Part shown: piece by piece, positions 22,792-34,935 of the stretch
How positions within the stretch are numbered: the stretch's first letter is position 1
How the letters are laid out: every line of letters begins with the position of its first letter
From: Thamnidium elegans
Lineage: Eukaryota > Mucoromycota > Mucoromycetes > Mucorales > Mucoraceae
Reading direction: 5' to 3'
Assembly: GCA_025201345.1 (NCBI GenBank)
Contig: JAIXMG010000006.1
Location: forward strand, 1,116,001-1,180,000
DNA length: 64,000 nt
The notes under the pieces: generated by a model
The model's database searches: none
Told to the model about the DNA's origin: nothing
The model's input: only the letters and a program-made list of their open reading frames with translations
Program-made: the position numbers and the translations under genes

Positions 22792-25322
22792 ATGGAAAAT
22801 AACACTACCGAAAAAGTGATTCAAAAAGAAGATCACACTATTAAAGACAAGCAAGAGAAGCAAGAGAAGCCAGAAAAGCAAACTTCAACTATCCCAGCAC
22901 CTATTCCTGAAAAGAGTGCTTGGAAAGTAACTACTGAAGTAACCGAGAAAGTATCCGAAGTCATTGCTGGTAAAAACGAATACTAAAAACTTTAAATATT
23001 ATATATTCATATATATCTCACACCTGTCAATTTTTTTTTTTTTTATTAAATTTATTAGACTGGCCTGCACCCAAGGAAGCTATTGTAGATAGTGCAACTG
23101 AAGAAGCTGAAAAGGAAAAGTTTGTTGAAACTAAAGTCAAGAGCAAGGGCCAATGGAAACCTTTCACTCCCACTTTAGTCCATGCTTCTTCTAGTCCTCG
23201 TACAACTGCTCGTAAGCCTATTCGTCGTGCTGGTCCCAATAACAAGGATTCCAAAAAGGCATCTACCAATGGTCCTCGTAGAGGTTCCAAGCCAAAGGAT
23301 ACATCTGCTGCGGCTACTACTGCCGCTGCTCCCGCACCTACCACTACCACTTCTACAAAGTCTGAAAAGGAAGAAGAAAAGAAACCTAAATCTCGTTCTG
23401 TTCGTCCCAAGAATGCCGGTCGTTTCGTTCCCCGTAAGGCTCCTGCTTTCATCAACATTGATGCTGACACATTAAAGATGTACATTATGCAACAAATGTA
23501 AGTAATATAACATGCGACGTAAAAAAAAAAAAAAAAAAAAAAAAAAAAGATCGATGGAAGAGGGGGGGGGTGGCGATCTCTCATATAATTATTTTTACTA
23601 ACCCAATTTCTTTTTTTAATATAGTGAATATTACTTTAGTATTGACAACCTTTGTAAAGATGTCTTCTTGCGTCAACAAATGGATTCAAATGGTTTTGTT
23701 GATTTATCCTTTATTGCCAACTTCAATCGTGTCAAGGGCTTAACTACTGACACCAAGTTAATTCGTGAAGCTTTAGATGATAGTCAGATTCTTGAAGTAA
23801 AGGGAGATAAGTTGCGTAAGAGAGAAGGTTGGGAGACCTGGTTAATGCCATCTGTTATTCCTGGTCCTGCACCTGTTGTACCTGTTGTACCCAAGGCCAC
23901 TACAACCGCTGCTGAAATCGCCAAGCACAATGCACCTACTAACCCTCAACCCACATTAGCCTCTTTAGCCGGTACCACTTTACTCCCTGCATCTGTTCCC
24001 AAATTAAACGGTCAAAAGGCTGCACCAAAGCCTACTCCTAAAGACGAAGACGATTTATTTGATTTCGATGATGATTGGACTGATGGTAGTCGTCAAGATA
24101 CCGTCAAGAAATATTACTTGTCTGATGAAGATGAAGAAGATGATGATGATCTTGAGATGGATGATGATACTGTTGCTCGTATTATGATTGTCACTCAACG
24201 TAAATCAGATCGTTCTCATACCAACTTTAACCGTGCCAAGATTAATGAAGATATTTCTGAAATGATCAATGAAGGTCTTTATCAATATGAATCTGGTCTT
24301 CACAGTTCTAATCATACTACTCCCAAGGTTGGCTCTGTTGGTAAAGATCAATTTGACCAATTAAAAACCCGTGAGCATCAACATGGTGAACAAGTTGGTA
24401 CTCAACTTTCTAGTACCACTATTCATGCTAAGCCTATCAAGACTGACAAGTCCACTCCTCGTTTCTATGCTGTTCGTCCCGAATCTCTTCCTAGTTCTGC
24501 CTTCTTTGGTACTACACCTACTCGCAAGGTCAACGATCAAGGTCATGTTGGTTGGGTCTTGAGTGATCAAGCCTATCACTACAACCCTAATGATTTATTA
24601 TCTACTAGTTACGGTAAATCCCCCGCTACTGAAGGTATGCTTTCATCATCTATCGGTGATATGGCCCATTCATTTGGTAGCTTCCAACATCCTAGTCACG
24701 ACTTATTACGTGATAAAGGATTTGTTCAACACAAGTATTACAAGTACCATGCCAAGGCATTAAGAGAGCGTAAGCAATTGGGTGTTGGACATTCTCAAGA
24801 GATGAACACATTATTCCGTTTCTGGTCTCACTTCTTGCGTGATCATTTCAACAAGCGTATGTATAATGAATTCAAGAGATTAGCAGTAGAAGATGCCAAT
24901 CAAAACTACCGATATGGTTTGGAATGTTTGTTCCGTTTCTATTCTTATGGTATTGAAAAGCGTTATCGTAAGGAGCTCTTTGAAGATTTCCAAGAGTTGA
25001 CTTTAGCTGATTATGAAAGAGGTCATCTCTATGGTCTTGAAAAGTTCTGGGCTTATACTTTCTATCGTAAGGATAAGAAGAAGAGAGATCTCAAGATTAA
25101 TGAACCCTTGGTTGCATTATTAGCAAAATATAAGTCGGTTGAAGATTTTAGAAATGCTGATGCTCCTGCTGCTCAAGCTGAAACAACCTATAAAGTACCT
25201 CACCACGGTGTAAGTATATGTTTTTCTATGTATATATGTGTTTATATGTCATTAACACATTCTTTTTTAATGTATAGAAATCTAGAAATAGTACAAGTGG
25301 TACACCAGTTCCTACAGCTTAA
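22792..25322 (+). CDS. LARP1: La-related protein 1 (LARP1) with DM15 region
   Basis: LARP1 binds mRNA poly(A) and, through its DM15 region, capped 5'-terminal oligopyrimidine mRNAs, linking TOR signalling to ribosomal protein synthesis. Four exons (22792-22969, 23059-23497, 23625-25209, 25278-25322) join in phase to 748 residues. The N-terminus is Lys/Glu/Pro-rich and disordered, with [16 protein letters not shown]. The La motif spans roughly 200-280: [40 protein letters not shown] disordered Pro/Ala and Asp/Glu-rich linker follows. DM15 repeats lie at about 565-700 ([57 protein letters not shown]). The last exon is 15 codons. Budding yeast homologues (Slf1/Sro9) lack DM15, so this is the ancestral form. 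The CT/T-rich leaders of genes here could be the kind of target it reads (inference). Confidence 0.93.
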
Positions 25323-25687
25323 TCTCAACCATCTTTTTTTAAAAAAAAAATCGCTCGTATATATATATATCTTTCCAAAAAAAAAAAATCAAAACTCGTT
25401 TCTCAAAAACTTAAAAAAACACCTTTTCTTGATAGAACATCCCTTTTTCCTCCCTTTTTTTTTTCCGTACAAAAAACTTTTCTTTTTTATTATATATATT
25501 ATTTATCTTTTTTTCAATTTTTTTTTTTTTACATTTATATAAACTTGTTATTAAAAAACTCTCAATCTTTATTTTTTTTTTTTTTTTTTTGACAGTCGTA
25601 CCACGGTCACTTATTTTTTTATTTTATTTTTTTATGTTTTGACATGGCCTGTACCTTTTTCTTGTAAAAACCATACTATTATCTTTT
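25323..25687. other. Intergenic, T-rich
   Basis: LARP1 3' region and carrier promoter, with T runs near 25571-25590. No gene is seen. Confidence 0.4.
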
Positions 25688-26901
25688 ATGAGTAACGAAA
25701 GTAAGATCCCAAAAGTTGCTCAAGATCTTATTGCGGGTACAGTAGGGGGTTGGGCACAAGTGATTGTCGGTCAACCACTTGACACGATCAAAGTACGTTT
25801 ACAAACTCAACCTTCACCACCACTTTACAAAAATGCAACCGACTGTTTTCGACAACTTGTAAAACAAGAAGGGGTAAAATTAAAACAAACTAGCATCTTA
25901 AAAAAAAAAAAAAAAAAGTTTTGTACTTACATATATTTTAAATAGCCTAAAGGTTTATATCGTGGAGTAATGCCTCCTTTAGCGGGAATTGGATTTTGGT
26001 AAACAAGTAAATTATTTATGTATGTTAAGAAAGCTTATATATATATATATATGTGTGTGTGTGTATATTAGTAACGCTGTGATGTTTACATGTAATGGAT
26101 ATTTTAGACGCATGTTACAAAAAGATGATAAAGTGCTTTCTATTTGTAAGTTAATACACTCAAGAAAAAAAAAAGGGATCAAGTGTTAACATATATATAT
26201 TATATAGTTCAAATTGGTGTGGCAGGATCCATGGCTGGTTCTGTAATGTCATTTTTGAATTGTCCTATTGAACTGTTGAAAGTCAAGCTGCAAATTCAAG
26301 ACCCTAAAGGTGTGATGGGTCTTAATGGAAAGCTTGAACCACCTGTAAGTATTATTTGCGTATGCAGCGGATGATAAAGCTCTGAAAAGGGTTTTCTTTT
26401 TTAGTTTAAAGGTGTTATTGATTGTGGTATTCGTAGTGTACGTGCTCAAGGGTTTTTGGGTATTTATCGTGGTATGGGTATGACATTACTTCGTGATGTA
26501 CCTGGCTATTTTGCTTATTTTGGTAAGTCCTTATTTTTAATGGTGCCACTGTAAAACTAATATGATTTTTTATTTTTTATTTTTTAGTTGGATACGAAAG
26601 TTTAAAAAGACTATTTCAATCAATGAGAGAAGATGGAGAATTAACAACCTTTGATCTATTGATGGCAGGTGGTTTATCCGGATTTGCAGCTTGGGTACCA
26701 TCTTACCCTCAAGATGTGATAAAGAGTTGTTATCAAAATGATATTAGTTATAAATCGTATGGACAAGTATTTAAAACGCTGTTAAAGACAAAGGGACCTA
26801 AAGCATTTTTTAATGGTATTGCACCTGCTATGGCGAGAGCTTTTCCTGCTAATGCTGCTACTTTCTTTGCTTATGAAATGGCAATGAAAGCGATGCAATA
26901 A
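25688..26901 (+). CDS. Mitochondrial solute carrier (SLC25, Ymc1/ornithine-carnitine-like)
   Basis: A six-helix inner-membrane transporter. Exons 25688-25873, 25946-25998, 26072-26145, 26208-26344, 26405-26522 and 26588-26901 join in phase to 293 residues, the standard carrier length. The three signature repeats are present: QPLDTIKVRLQ, CPIELLKVKLQ and YPQDVIKSCYQ, with matching GLYRG, GIYRG and AFFNG turns. AQVIVGQPLDTIKVRLQTQ at the first repeat and NAATFFAYEMAMKAM at the end resemble yeast Ymc1/Ymc2 and the basic amino acid/carnitine carrier subgroup. The substrate cannot be fixed by eye. An AAT repeat follows the stop codon. Confidence 0.88.
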
Positions 26902-27506
26902 TAATAATAATAATAATAAAAATAGACCTTGTTAATATATTAGAGTATTATTGAGATTGTCCCAAAGCTTATTCTTTTTTTACTATTCTTTTTTCGTTGT
27001 ACGCATAATATTTATTATAAGACGAGATTCCCGACTAAAATAAAGTTACGATTGTAATATTTATGCTAGTTGCTTTATACGCAATCCCGATGCGATAATA
27101 TTTTAGATGCTCACTTACTGCAATTTATACTATTCCTTGGGTTGTAATAATAAAAAAACGGTAAAAAAAAAACCAGCGTACTCTACTTTACGCAGACAGA
27201 GCAAAAATACAAAGTGTTTCAGGCTATTTTATACAATCACCACCAAACCAAATAACAGACCTATTGTTTAGGGGAACATATCCATTTTTGATGAGGTAAG
27301 ACGGACAGTAAAAGATCGAAAAATATTTGGAATAAAGGAAAATAAATCAATTGTGCAGTGTGAAGAAGACGATGATGATAATGATGATGATGTGCAACAC
27401 TAAAAAAAAAAAAGTTTGACGGTTTGGGTGTAGTTACTTTGTGTAACAAAAAATAGTGTAATGACTATGTCATTTGTATTTTCTATAGTATTCACTGGGA
27501 CCCTGC

Positions 27507-27539
<33 letters not shown>

Positions 27540-27787
27540 ACTTTTTAAAAAGGGGAATCATGTGTAAAATAGATATTAAATGGCCTGTTTAATAAGAACA
27601 AAACGGATATTAATACAACTGGGAAAGTGATACCCTATCATGCAAAATCTAAAAGCGGTAATTTAATATTTTTTTGGTTTCTGGTTGAAAAAAAAAAAAA
27701 AAAAAAAAGTCCGCTTGCATAAAAGGGAATTTTTTTCATTTTTCAATAGTTTTTTTTCTTTTTTTATTTTTCGTAACATACAAAATA
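26902..27787. other. Intergenic, hexokinase promoter side
   Basis: Poly-A tracts occur at about 27508-27537 and 27689-27708, with a T/CT-rich leader at 27730-27770. No gene is seen. Confidence 0.4.
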
Positions 27788-29479
27788 ATGTTTAATAGTA
27801 AAGCACCTCAAGCCTTTGAAGTTAAGGAACTCGGTGGAACACCAGAGCAAGAAGCTTATATGCGTGATATAATTGAACAGTTCACTGTAGATACAAACTA
27901 CTTGAACCAAATCCGTGATCGTTTTATTAAAGAGATGGATAAAGGACTTGAGAAAAATGGAGCAACACTTGCCATGATTCCTTCTTATGTTGAAGGACGT
28001 TTAACAGGTAATAAAATAATAATAATAAAAAAGGGTTTTTTTTTATTAACGTTAAAAAAAAAATAGGTAAGGAAGAAGGTCACTTCCTTGCTCTTGATTT
28101 AGGAGGAACCAATTTGAGAGTTGTTCTTGTTACGCTTCTTGGTGAAGGAAAATTCAAGACGGTTTCTTCAAAGTCTAGGGTTTCTGATGAATTAAAGATT
28201 GGCCCTATGCGCAACTTGTGTGGTACGTTTTTTTTTATATCTCCAACACCCTAATCAGTTGAAACTTATTTGAATTCCGATTTTAACATGGCTTTTTTTT
28301 TTTTTTTTTTTTTAATTAGATTATATTGCCGAGTGTGTTGATACTTTCTTAACTGAACAAGGTCTTGAAGATCAAGAAACTGAACTTAACTTGGGTTATA
28401 CATTTTCTTTCCCAGTTCTTCAATCCAAGGTAATAAAAAAAAAAATAAAAAAAATTAAAAATAAAAAAGACTTCATTAACTCTTAATATCTGTGACTAAA
28501 AAAAAAAACTCCTTTATCTGTTGATAAGATCAATCGCGGTATTCTTTCTACTTGGACCAAGGGTTTCGCATGTACTGGAGCAGCCGGTAAAGATCCAGTT
28601 TTATTATTACAAGATGCACTTTTAAGAAAGCATGTTCCAGTCAAAGTATCTGCACTTGTCAATGATACAGTTGGTACACTTTTATCCAACGCATATAATA
28701 AGCCCGACACATTAGCAGGTCTTATTTTGGGTACAGGTGCTAACGGTGCTTACATTGAAAAGATGTCGAACATCAAGAAATGGAAAGGTGGTAAGACCAC
28801 TTCAGACGAAATGATTATCAATATGGAATTTGGTGCATTTGATAACGAACGTAAGATCCTTCCTTTAACACGTTTCGATAACAAATTGGATCGTGAATCA
28901 ATTAATCCACATTCACAAATTTATGAAAAGATGATTTCGGGTATGTACCTTGGCGAAATCAGTCGTAACGTGTTGACAGATATGATTGATCGTGAATTAC
29001 TTTTGAAGCGTGATGAACATACTTCTATCGCTTGGTCTAAAGATATATCTAGACATTGGTCTTTTGAAACTGCTTTCATGTCTAATATTGAAGCTGATAA
29101 CTCAAAGGATTTTACAAACACCAAGGAAATTTTGGATACCAATCTTAATTTACATGATATTACAACCACTGAAGCCAAGTTTATTAAAAAGATTTGTGAA
29201 CTTGTTGGTAAACGTGCTGCTCGTCTTGCTGCTGCTTCAATCGCTGCTATTGTTGAACATACAGGTGTTGCTGAGAAGGGTTGTGATATCGGTATTGATG
29301 GTTCTCTTTATGAGTTCTATCCTTCCTTTGAGGCTAGAATGTATGAAGCTCTTGAAGAGATGTTGCCTGAAATCAAGGATCTTCATAATACAATTCGTCT
29401 TGGTCTTGCTAGAGATGGTAGTGGTGTAGGTGCTGCCCTTACTGCTTGTGTTGCCGCTCGTATGGAAGGCGGAAAATAA
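27788..29479 (+). CDS. Hexokinase
   Basis: It phosphorylates glucose and other hexoses with ATP, the entry step of glycolysis in the cytosol. Four exons (27788-28007, 28067-28222, 28320-28429, 28529-29479) join in phase to 478 residues, typical of the 50-kDa fungal enzymes. Motifs: phosphate-1 loop FLALDLGGTNLRVVLV, sugar-binding FSFPVLQSKINRGILSTWTK, the catalytic Asp in VSALVNDTVGTLLS, GLILGTGANGAYIE, and adenosine-loop GIDGSLYEFYPSFEARM with DGSGVGAALTA at the end. The N-terminus MFNSKAPQAFEVKELGGT lacks the Lys/Met repeat that Hxk2 of yeast uses for Mig1 interaction. It converges with ULA1. Confidence 0.96.
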
Positions 29480-29692
29480 ACCTCCTTTCATTTTCCTTCA
29501 AAAAAAAAAAACTAGAACGTTAATGTGTTCTATTTTGTATTCATTTCATTTATTTTATATACATCCCCCTCTCCACCCACCTTTACTCTTTTTTTTTTTT
29601 TTATATATATATAATAGATTGCATAATTTTTTTTTTTTACATCTACATAAATAATTTATTTAAGCTAGTTTTTTTTTTTTTTTTTTTTTTTT

Positions 29693-31872
29693 TTATAGTT
29701 CAAATACGTTGCTAGTAGAAGTAATGCCATTAAACACACAGGTATTGTTGATAGGAATGTATTGATGAGTTATCAATTTGATCGCTTCTTGAGCTACTAA
29801 GCCACCTACAAGAGCTGCCATATTCGGGGTTTCCATATCGCCAAATCGTACACTATTTTTTTTTAAAAAAAAAAAAAGAGTTTTAATGATATAATATTAT
29901 TTAAAAAAGAAAAGAAAAACTTACTAATTTAAAATACATTTATCCATCATATCAGTTGACATGATTTCTTGTACCTCGGTGTCAGCAACTCCCAAATCTT
30001 GAATTAATAACTGAGTTTGTTCTTTTAAAGTTTCAAAGTCTTCTTGCGCGGCTTTTTTTTTTTAAAAAAAAAAAAAAAGACAACGTTAGTAAGCTATAAA
30101 AAAAAGGGGGAGGGAGGGAGCAAGTGCTACTTACCAGGGAATCGACCATGCTTGCTATAAAAATTATCAGCAGCTTTAAAAGTTAAATAGTAACAAAAGT
30201 TTTCTTCTGTTTTTATCCAATTTACTAGGGTTTTTAAGCATGTTAATTAAAAAAGATCATGCTGATATCACCATTTTTTTTTACCAAGTTTTTCCGGTTG
30301 TACAGGATTTTCAGTAAGAGAACGGTATTGAATCACTCTAAGATTAGAAGCATTTTTACAAAAGATTTCAATCGTTTCATCAGGAATAACCACATCTGTT
30401 CCTTCAACAAGTCCCTTCACTCTTCTTTTGACAGATTCAAAATCAGATAATGCCTTTTCGCGGTATACCTTTTGTAAGCCAATGTAATTCATTGTATCGG
30501 ATTTCATGTCGGGTAACTTTCCTGAAAGTGGAAGTTGGCCTCCGCTTTCGGTCTCTACGAAATCACGCAGGGCTCGTGCTAAGATCCAGAAATAAGGCGA
30601 CTTTTTTTTTTATAATATAAAGGAAAATTGGGTTAAGTAAAGGGGAAAGAGGAAAAGAACGGGAAACTTACCTCATTATGAGCACCTTGACAAGAAGTAT
30701 CTTCAAGTATTTGAAGGACTTCATCAGAGATCTATATGATTTTTTTGATATTAGAAAAAAAAATGATACACCCTAGAAAAAAAAAGTTTATACGCTTACA
30801 CGATCAGCAGAGCAAAGTCTCCAAGCATTAGCAATAGCTTCATCAAAGTTTTCTTGATCAGGTGTTCTTTTACCAGCATTAATTCTTTCTACCAACTCTT
30901 TCTTTTGAGCATAAGATAAAGGAATTTGAATAGAACTATCTTCTTTCTTCCATAATTCCATGAATTTTAAAAGCACTACGACAAAGGGAACTTGTCCAAG
31001 GTCTGTTTGATCCAATTTATCAAAGTCAAATGTAGATACATAGTCGATCAATTGTTGGAAAGGCTTGGATAAACGAAGATCAGTCGCATTATCAGGATGC
31101 GTCTCAATCACTATAATATATAGTTAGTAAGAGGGCGAATAGTTAGCTTTTTTTTTTTTTTTTTTTTTTTACCTGTGTGCTCGGGTGCCTGGATACTAAA
31201 TACACCAACAAGTCCCTTATTCTTCACCGTGATCAATGTCTTTCTTGATTCATTACAGATAGCAGCAAGCTTTAAAACCTCTTGTTCGGCCATATTAACC
31301 GTGATAATCATAGTAAATGGATCGAAAAACTCTGGGTTATTTTGAATCAATTCAGAAGGATTCTGTAAACTAATCTTTAGTACATAGACCTATTTACTAC
31401 GCGCTCGAGACTTCTATTACCTTTTCTTCGTGTACAACAGAAGCATCCTCGTTTAGTTCTTGAAGTAATTCAGCTGTTGACTTTGATTTGGATTGACCTG
31501 TGCTTTCGGGATCCAAAAAGAAATTGTTTTGGATATCTTGTTTCGTGACCTTTGAGTTATCGATAATAGTGACATGACCAACACCTGTTTTAAAGTAAAA
31601 TTAGAGATTCTTCTTACATTTGTTTTTTTTCAAAAAAAAAAAAAAAAAAGAGCATTTTACCTGGTAAGACAAGGTTCTTTATAATTTCACAACCTGTTGA
31701 ACTAGCATTTAATAAACAGATATGTGCATCTTCTAAAGCTTTTTGTCCAGTGGCTGCCCAAAGTCTGTCATTGAGGATGAGTAAGAGGAAGAATACGAGT
31801 TTTTTTCTTCTTTTTTTTTTACCTTAATTGACGATCGTATTTTTGAGTTTTTAAATCAACAGGATTCGACAT
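29693..31872 (-). CDS. ULA1: NEDD8-activating enzyme E1 regulatory subunit
   Basis: With UBA3 it forms the E1 that adenylates NEDD8/Rub1 for transfer to cullins. Ten exons (31872-31823, 31764-31661, 31584-31421, 31362-31173, 31110-30800, 30731-30672, 30600-30285, 30224-30135, 30051-29925, 29852-29693) join in phase to 523 residues, near the human APPBP1 length. It begins [19 protein letters not shown] and continues with the ThiF-like fold ([30 protein letters not shown]). As expected for the regulatory half, there is no catalytic cysteine domain of the UBA3 kind. The C-terminal segment reads [20 protein letters not shown] and ends SNVFEL. Many introns hold long T or A runs. Confidence 0.93.
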
Positions 31873-32610
31873 TATATTAAATATATAAAAAGGTACGAAG
31901 TTGTTAACTCTGCCTCATTTTTTTATTTTTTTATTTTTCACGTAATAAGTTTCGTGACTTCGAGAGAGGCAAACATTTACAAATAGAGTTTTTTTTTCTA
32001 TAGGTCTGATATTAACATTGCCCTTTTAAAAAAATGCTTATGTACAAGTAGAGAAACCAAGATATAGAGAATACGTCTTGCAAGGGACACAAACTACTCA
32101 TAAAATGTTATGATACGAACCTTAAAATACTTCAATATAGTCTAGAAGCAGTTGCATGCGCTACATTTCAATCAAAATAATAATCAAGTGCCATTGACTT
32201 TTTTTTTCTAAGGTTGCCCCCCTTATTTCATTGGTTATCAAAAGACAAAAAAAAAATATCATGATGCTGGTAATTTAGAGGCGTAACCTTTCTTTTTTTT
32301 TTTAAAAAAAAAAAAAGATAATAATCTACACATTCATTTCAAAAAGGATTCATGTAATATTTAATAAATGAGTTTAGGTCCAACAGTTATCAATGTTAGG
32401 TGATATTCATGCGTGTAGTTGCTTTTTTGGTGTAACATTAATAATAAGTACTTAAAGACTGATTACAATAATAAAAAGTTTTTTTTTTAAAAAAGAAAAA
32501 GGAGCAATTACATTTTTATTATTATTTGTTATTACGATTGTTTCTCTTCTTGGTTGGCTAAAGATAAAGCAAGTATTTTTTTTTCTTATTATCAAATTTT
32601 AGTAGCAAAG
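31873..32610. other. Intergenic, nothing recognised
   Basis: ULA1 promoter at the left and F-box gene 3' region at the right. No frame of note. Confidence 0.4.
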
Positions 32611-33531
32611 TTAAGGAGAACCAACAAGTACTATTAAAGCATTGGATTCACTAATATAGTCCTTAAATTTTTCTGCGTACCTCAGTGAGGTGTCCATCAT
32701 TCTTAAGCTTGGTAATGAGTTTATAATATATTCGATATCATTTACTGATAAATGAAACACTTCCAAAGAAAGTGATTTTAAGTTGGCATACTTAACTTTA
32801 CTAGAATCCAATATATCTTGATCCGTAATTCCTAAAGAGCGAAAGAGACTGATATAGTGAAGTGTTTTTAATTTTGGCAAACTCGATAAGATTTTTGAAA
32901 AGCTAATAAAGACATGCGTGCTTTGATTGATAGTCAAATGCTCCAAACGAAGAAATTGAGACATATAATCTTGTTTTGATAAAGTATTGTCTCCCGTCCA
33001 TACTGAGTCTGGAATATCTGGTATTTCAAGTGATAGAATTGACTTTCGATGCAATTGATTTGCGATTAGAAAGTAGCGCTTAACAGCTGGACTCCCGAAT
33101 CTCCTGATTGATGACCATTGAATTTTAATTTGCTGTAACTTATCAAGCTCTATTTTGACAAGTGACCGAAGGAAATAATAGGGGTTACAAATGTCCAAAT
33201 CTACTGATAAAAGGTTGGGACAGCTCTGAAACATGTATTGAATTATGAGAGATGAGTATAAGGGTGACGCTTTACGTCTTCTGGGCTTTTGCTTTTGAGG
33301 CAGTGCTAAGTGATGTACGTAAACTCCGTTATGAAAAGTAGCTAGAGTTACAGTAAATAATGCACTAGTGGATTCGTTTGGAATCATCACTTCTTCGTAG
33401 AATACAGGTTTTGCTAACATATACCAATTTCTGCATACAAACAAACATTCGCGTAATTGTTCTTTTCGACAAAAACTAAATATGGATTTCCAAATTTCTT
33501 GAGGTACTCTGGTTTTACTAGTTACTGACAT
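32611..33531 (-). CDS. F-box / leucine-rich repeat protein, 306 residues
   Basis: Likely a substrate adaptor of SCF ubiquitin ligases. The start MSVTSKTRVPQEIWKSIFSF at 33531 was preferred over an upstream reading made of a T-run leader. Residues about 8-45 form an F-box (RVPQEIWKSIFSFCRKEQLR, ECLFVCRNWY). After this come irregular leucine-rich repeats (SCPNLLSVDLDI, LPKLKTLHYISLF, YANLKSLSLEVF, LPSLRMMDTSLRY). This arrangement matches a large lineage-specific F-box family of Mucorales. A decayed LRR gene of similar character lies at 56050-56900. It is a single exon. The target is unknown. Confidence 0.8.
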   Translation of the reverse strand: MSVTSKTRVPQEIWKSIFSFCRKEQLRECLFVCRNWYMLAKPVFYEEVMIPNESTSALFTVTLATFHNGVYVHHLALPQKQKPRRRKASPLYSSLIIQYMFQSCPNLLSVDLDICNPYYFLRSLVKIELDKLQQIKIQWSSIRRFGSPAVKRYFLIANQLHRKSILSLEIPDIPDSVWTGDNTLSKQDYMSQFLRLEHLTINQSTHVFISFSKILSSLPKLKTLHYISLFRSLGITDQDILDSSKVKYANLKSLSLEVFHLSVNDIEYIINSLPSLRMMDTSLRYAEKFKDYISESNALIVLVGSP

Positions 33532-33739
33532 GGTTTTTTTAAAAGAGAAAAAAAAAAAAAAAAAAAAGAAAGAAAGAGAGAGAGAAAAAAGGAACAAAAA
33601 CGCTGTCAATATATATATATATATTTTTTTTCAGTTATATCGAAAAAAAAAAAAAAGAAGTATTTTTTCATTGGTTTTACTTATTTATTTCTAGTTTTAC
33701 ACTTATACTACATGTTGATTATTTTTACTTTTTTCTTTT

Positions 33740-34935
33740 TTAGTTGAGAGGAATCCAATCTCTAGGGTTCTTTAATACTTCTTGTAAATCTTCTTCTCTA
33801 GATCCTTCCTCAGGCTCCTTCATATACTCCCAGCGAGCAGTAAGAGGCAAAGTCATCAAGATGGCCTCAATACGTGCACCAGGAGTTTGAAGACCAAACT
33901 TGGTACCTCTATCCCAAACCAAATTGAACTCAACATATCTTCCACGACGAAGCTGTTGCCACTCCCTCATCTCATTTGTATACTTCATGTTCATTCTCTT
34001 CTTCATAATAGGAATATAAGAAAGAGAGAATCTGTTACCCATCTCCTTGATGAAACTAAAGATCTCATCAGCAGGTTTATCATCCAAATCATCAAAGAAG
34101 ATACCACCAAGACCTCTAGCCTCACCACGATGCTTGATAAAGAAATACTTATCGCACCACTGTTTAAACGTACTGTAATATTTCTTATCGTACTTGTCAC
34201 AACCATCCTTAAGCACTTGATGGAAATGAATAGCATCATCTTCAAATAAGTAAGAAGGCGTCAAATCAGATCCACCGCCAAACCACCACATCTTGGGAGT
34301 ACCGTCTGGATTCTCGATTTCAAAATAACGATAGTTTAAATGAACTGTAGGTGCGTTAGGATTATGAGGATGAATGACAAGTGATATACCGGCTGCAAAG
34401 AAAGGAACAGGTCCATCCGCGCTGATTTCTTTACCGCGATCGTGACGCATTTGTTCAACAGCCGCCTTGGGTAATTGACCATAGACAATGGAAATTCCAA
34501 CACCAGCCTTTTCAAAAACATTACCATCTTGAAGGACACAGGTAATTCCCTCTCCTCCCTCGCTACGTTCCCAAGCTGTACGCGTGAATTGTTTACCGTC
34601 TAATTGCTCAATATCGGATACAATACGGTTTTGAAGACCTTTGACAAAGGCTTCCATACGAAGACGCATTGGATCACTGTCGGTAATTGGACCTTCGGTT
34701 CTCTATTATTTAATAAGTTAATAAAAAAAAAAGTTGTATGTTTTTTTTTGTATGTGCAAACAAATCCTTTACACGTTTTTTATCCTCTAAAACAGCATCA
34801 CAATAAACTTCTTTAGCGCTTAAAACACCAAAGGCAAGTACAGTGGCACCTAAAGCGGCAACAGAAGCTTTATTTCTCCAACTGCTGTTTAAAACTGTAG
34901 TTCTGGTGGTTGCATAAAACCGTTGATTATTGGAC
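33740..34935 (-). CDS. HEM13: Coproporphyrinogen III oxidase
   Basis: It converts coproporphyrinogen III to protoporphyrinogen IX with oxygen, in haem synthesis. The 3' exon 34702-33740 encodes nearly the whole enzyme: GVGISIVYGQLPKAAVEQM, VHLNYRYFEIENPDGT, MWWFGGGSDLTPSYLFED, HRGEARGLGGIFFDDLDD, RRGRYVEFNLVWDRGTKFGL and the end NPRDWIPLN. An upstream exon (about 34935-34773) joins in phase and encodes a basic, hydrophobic leader (FYATTRTTVLNSSWRNKASV, then a short hydrophobic stretch), suggesting mitochondrial targeting, unlike cytosolic yeast Hem13. The initiator ATG must lie in one more exon upstream, which I could not join convincingly; a candidate ATG near 35155 is out of phase. Confidence 0.93.

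Noticed and set aside
23027..23584. Minus-strand frame of 185 codons
   Set aside because: It is the mirror of LARP1 exon 2 plus intron homopolymers; composition is Val/Ala-rich from reverse-read Lys/Thr codons.
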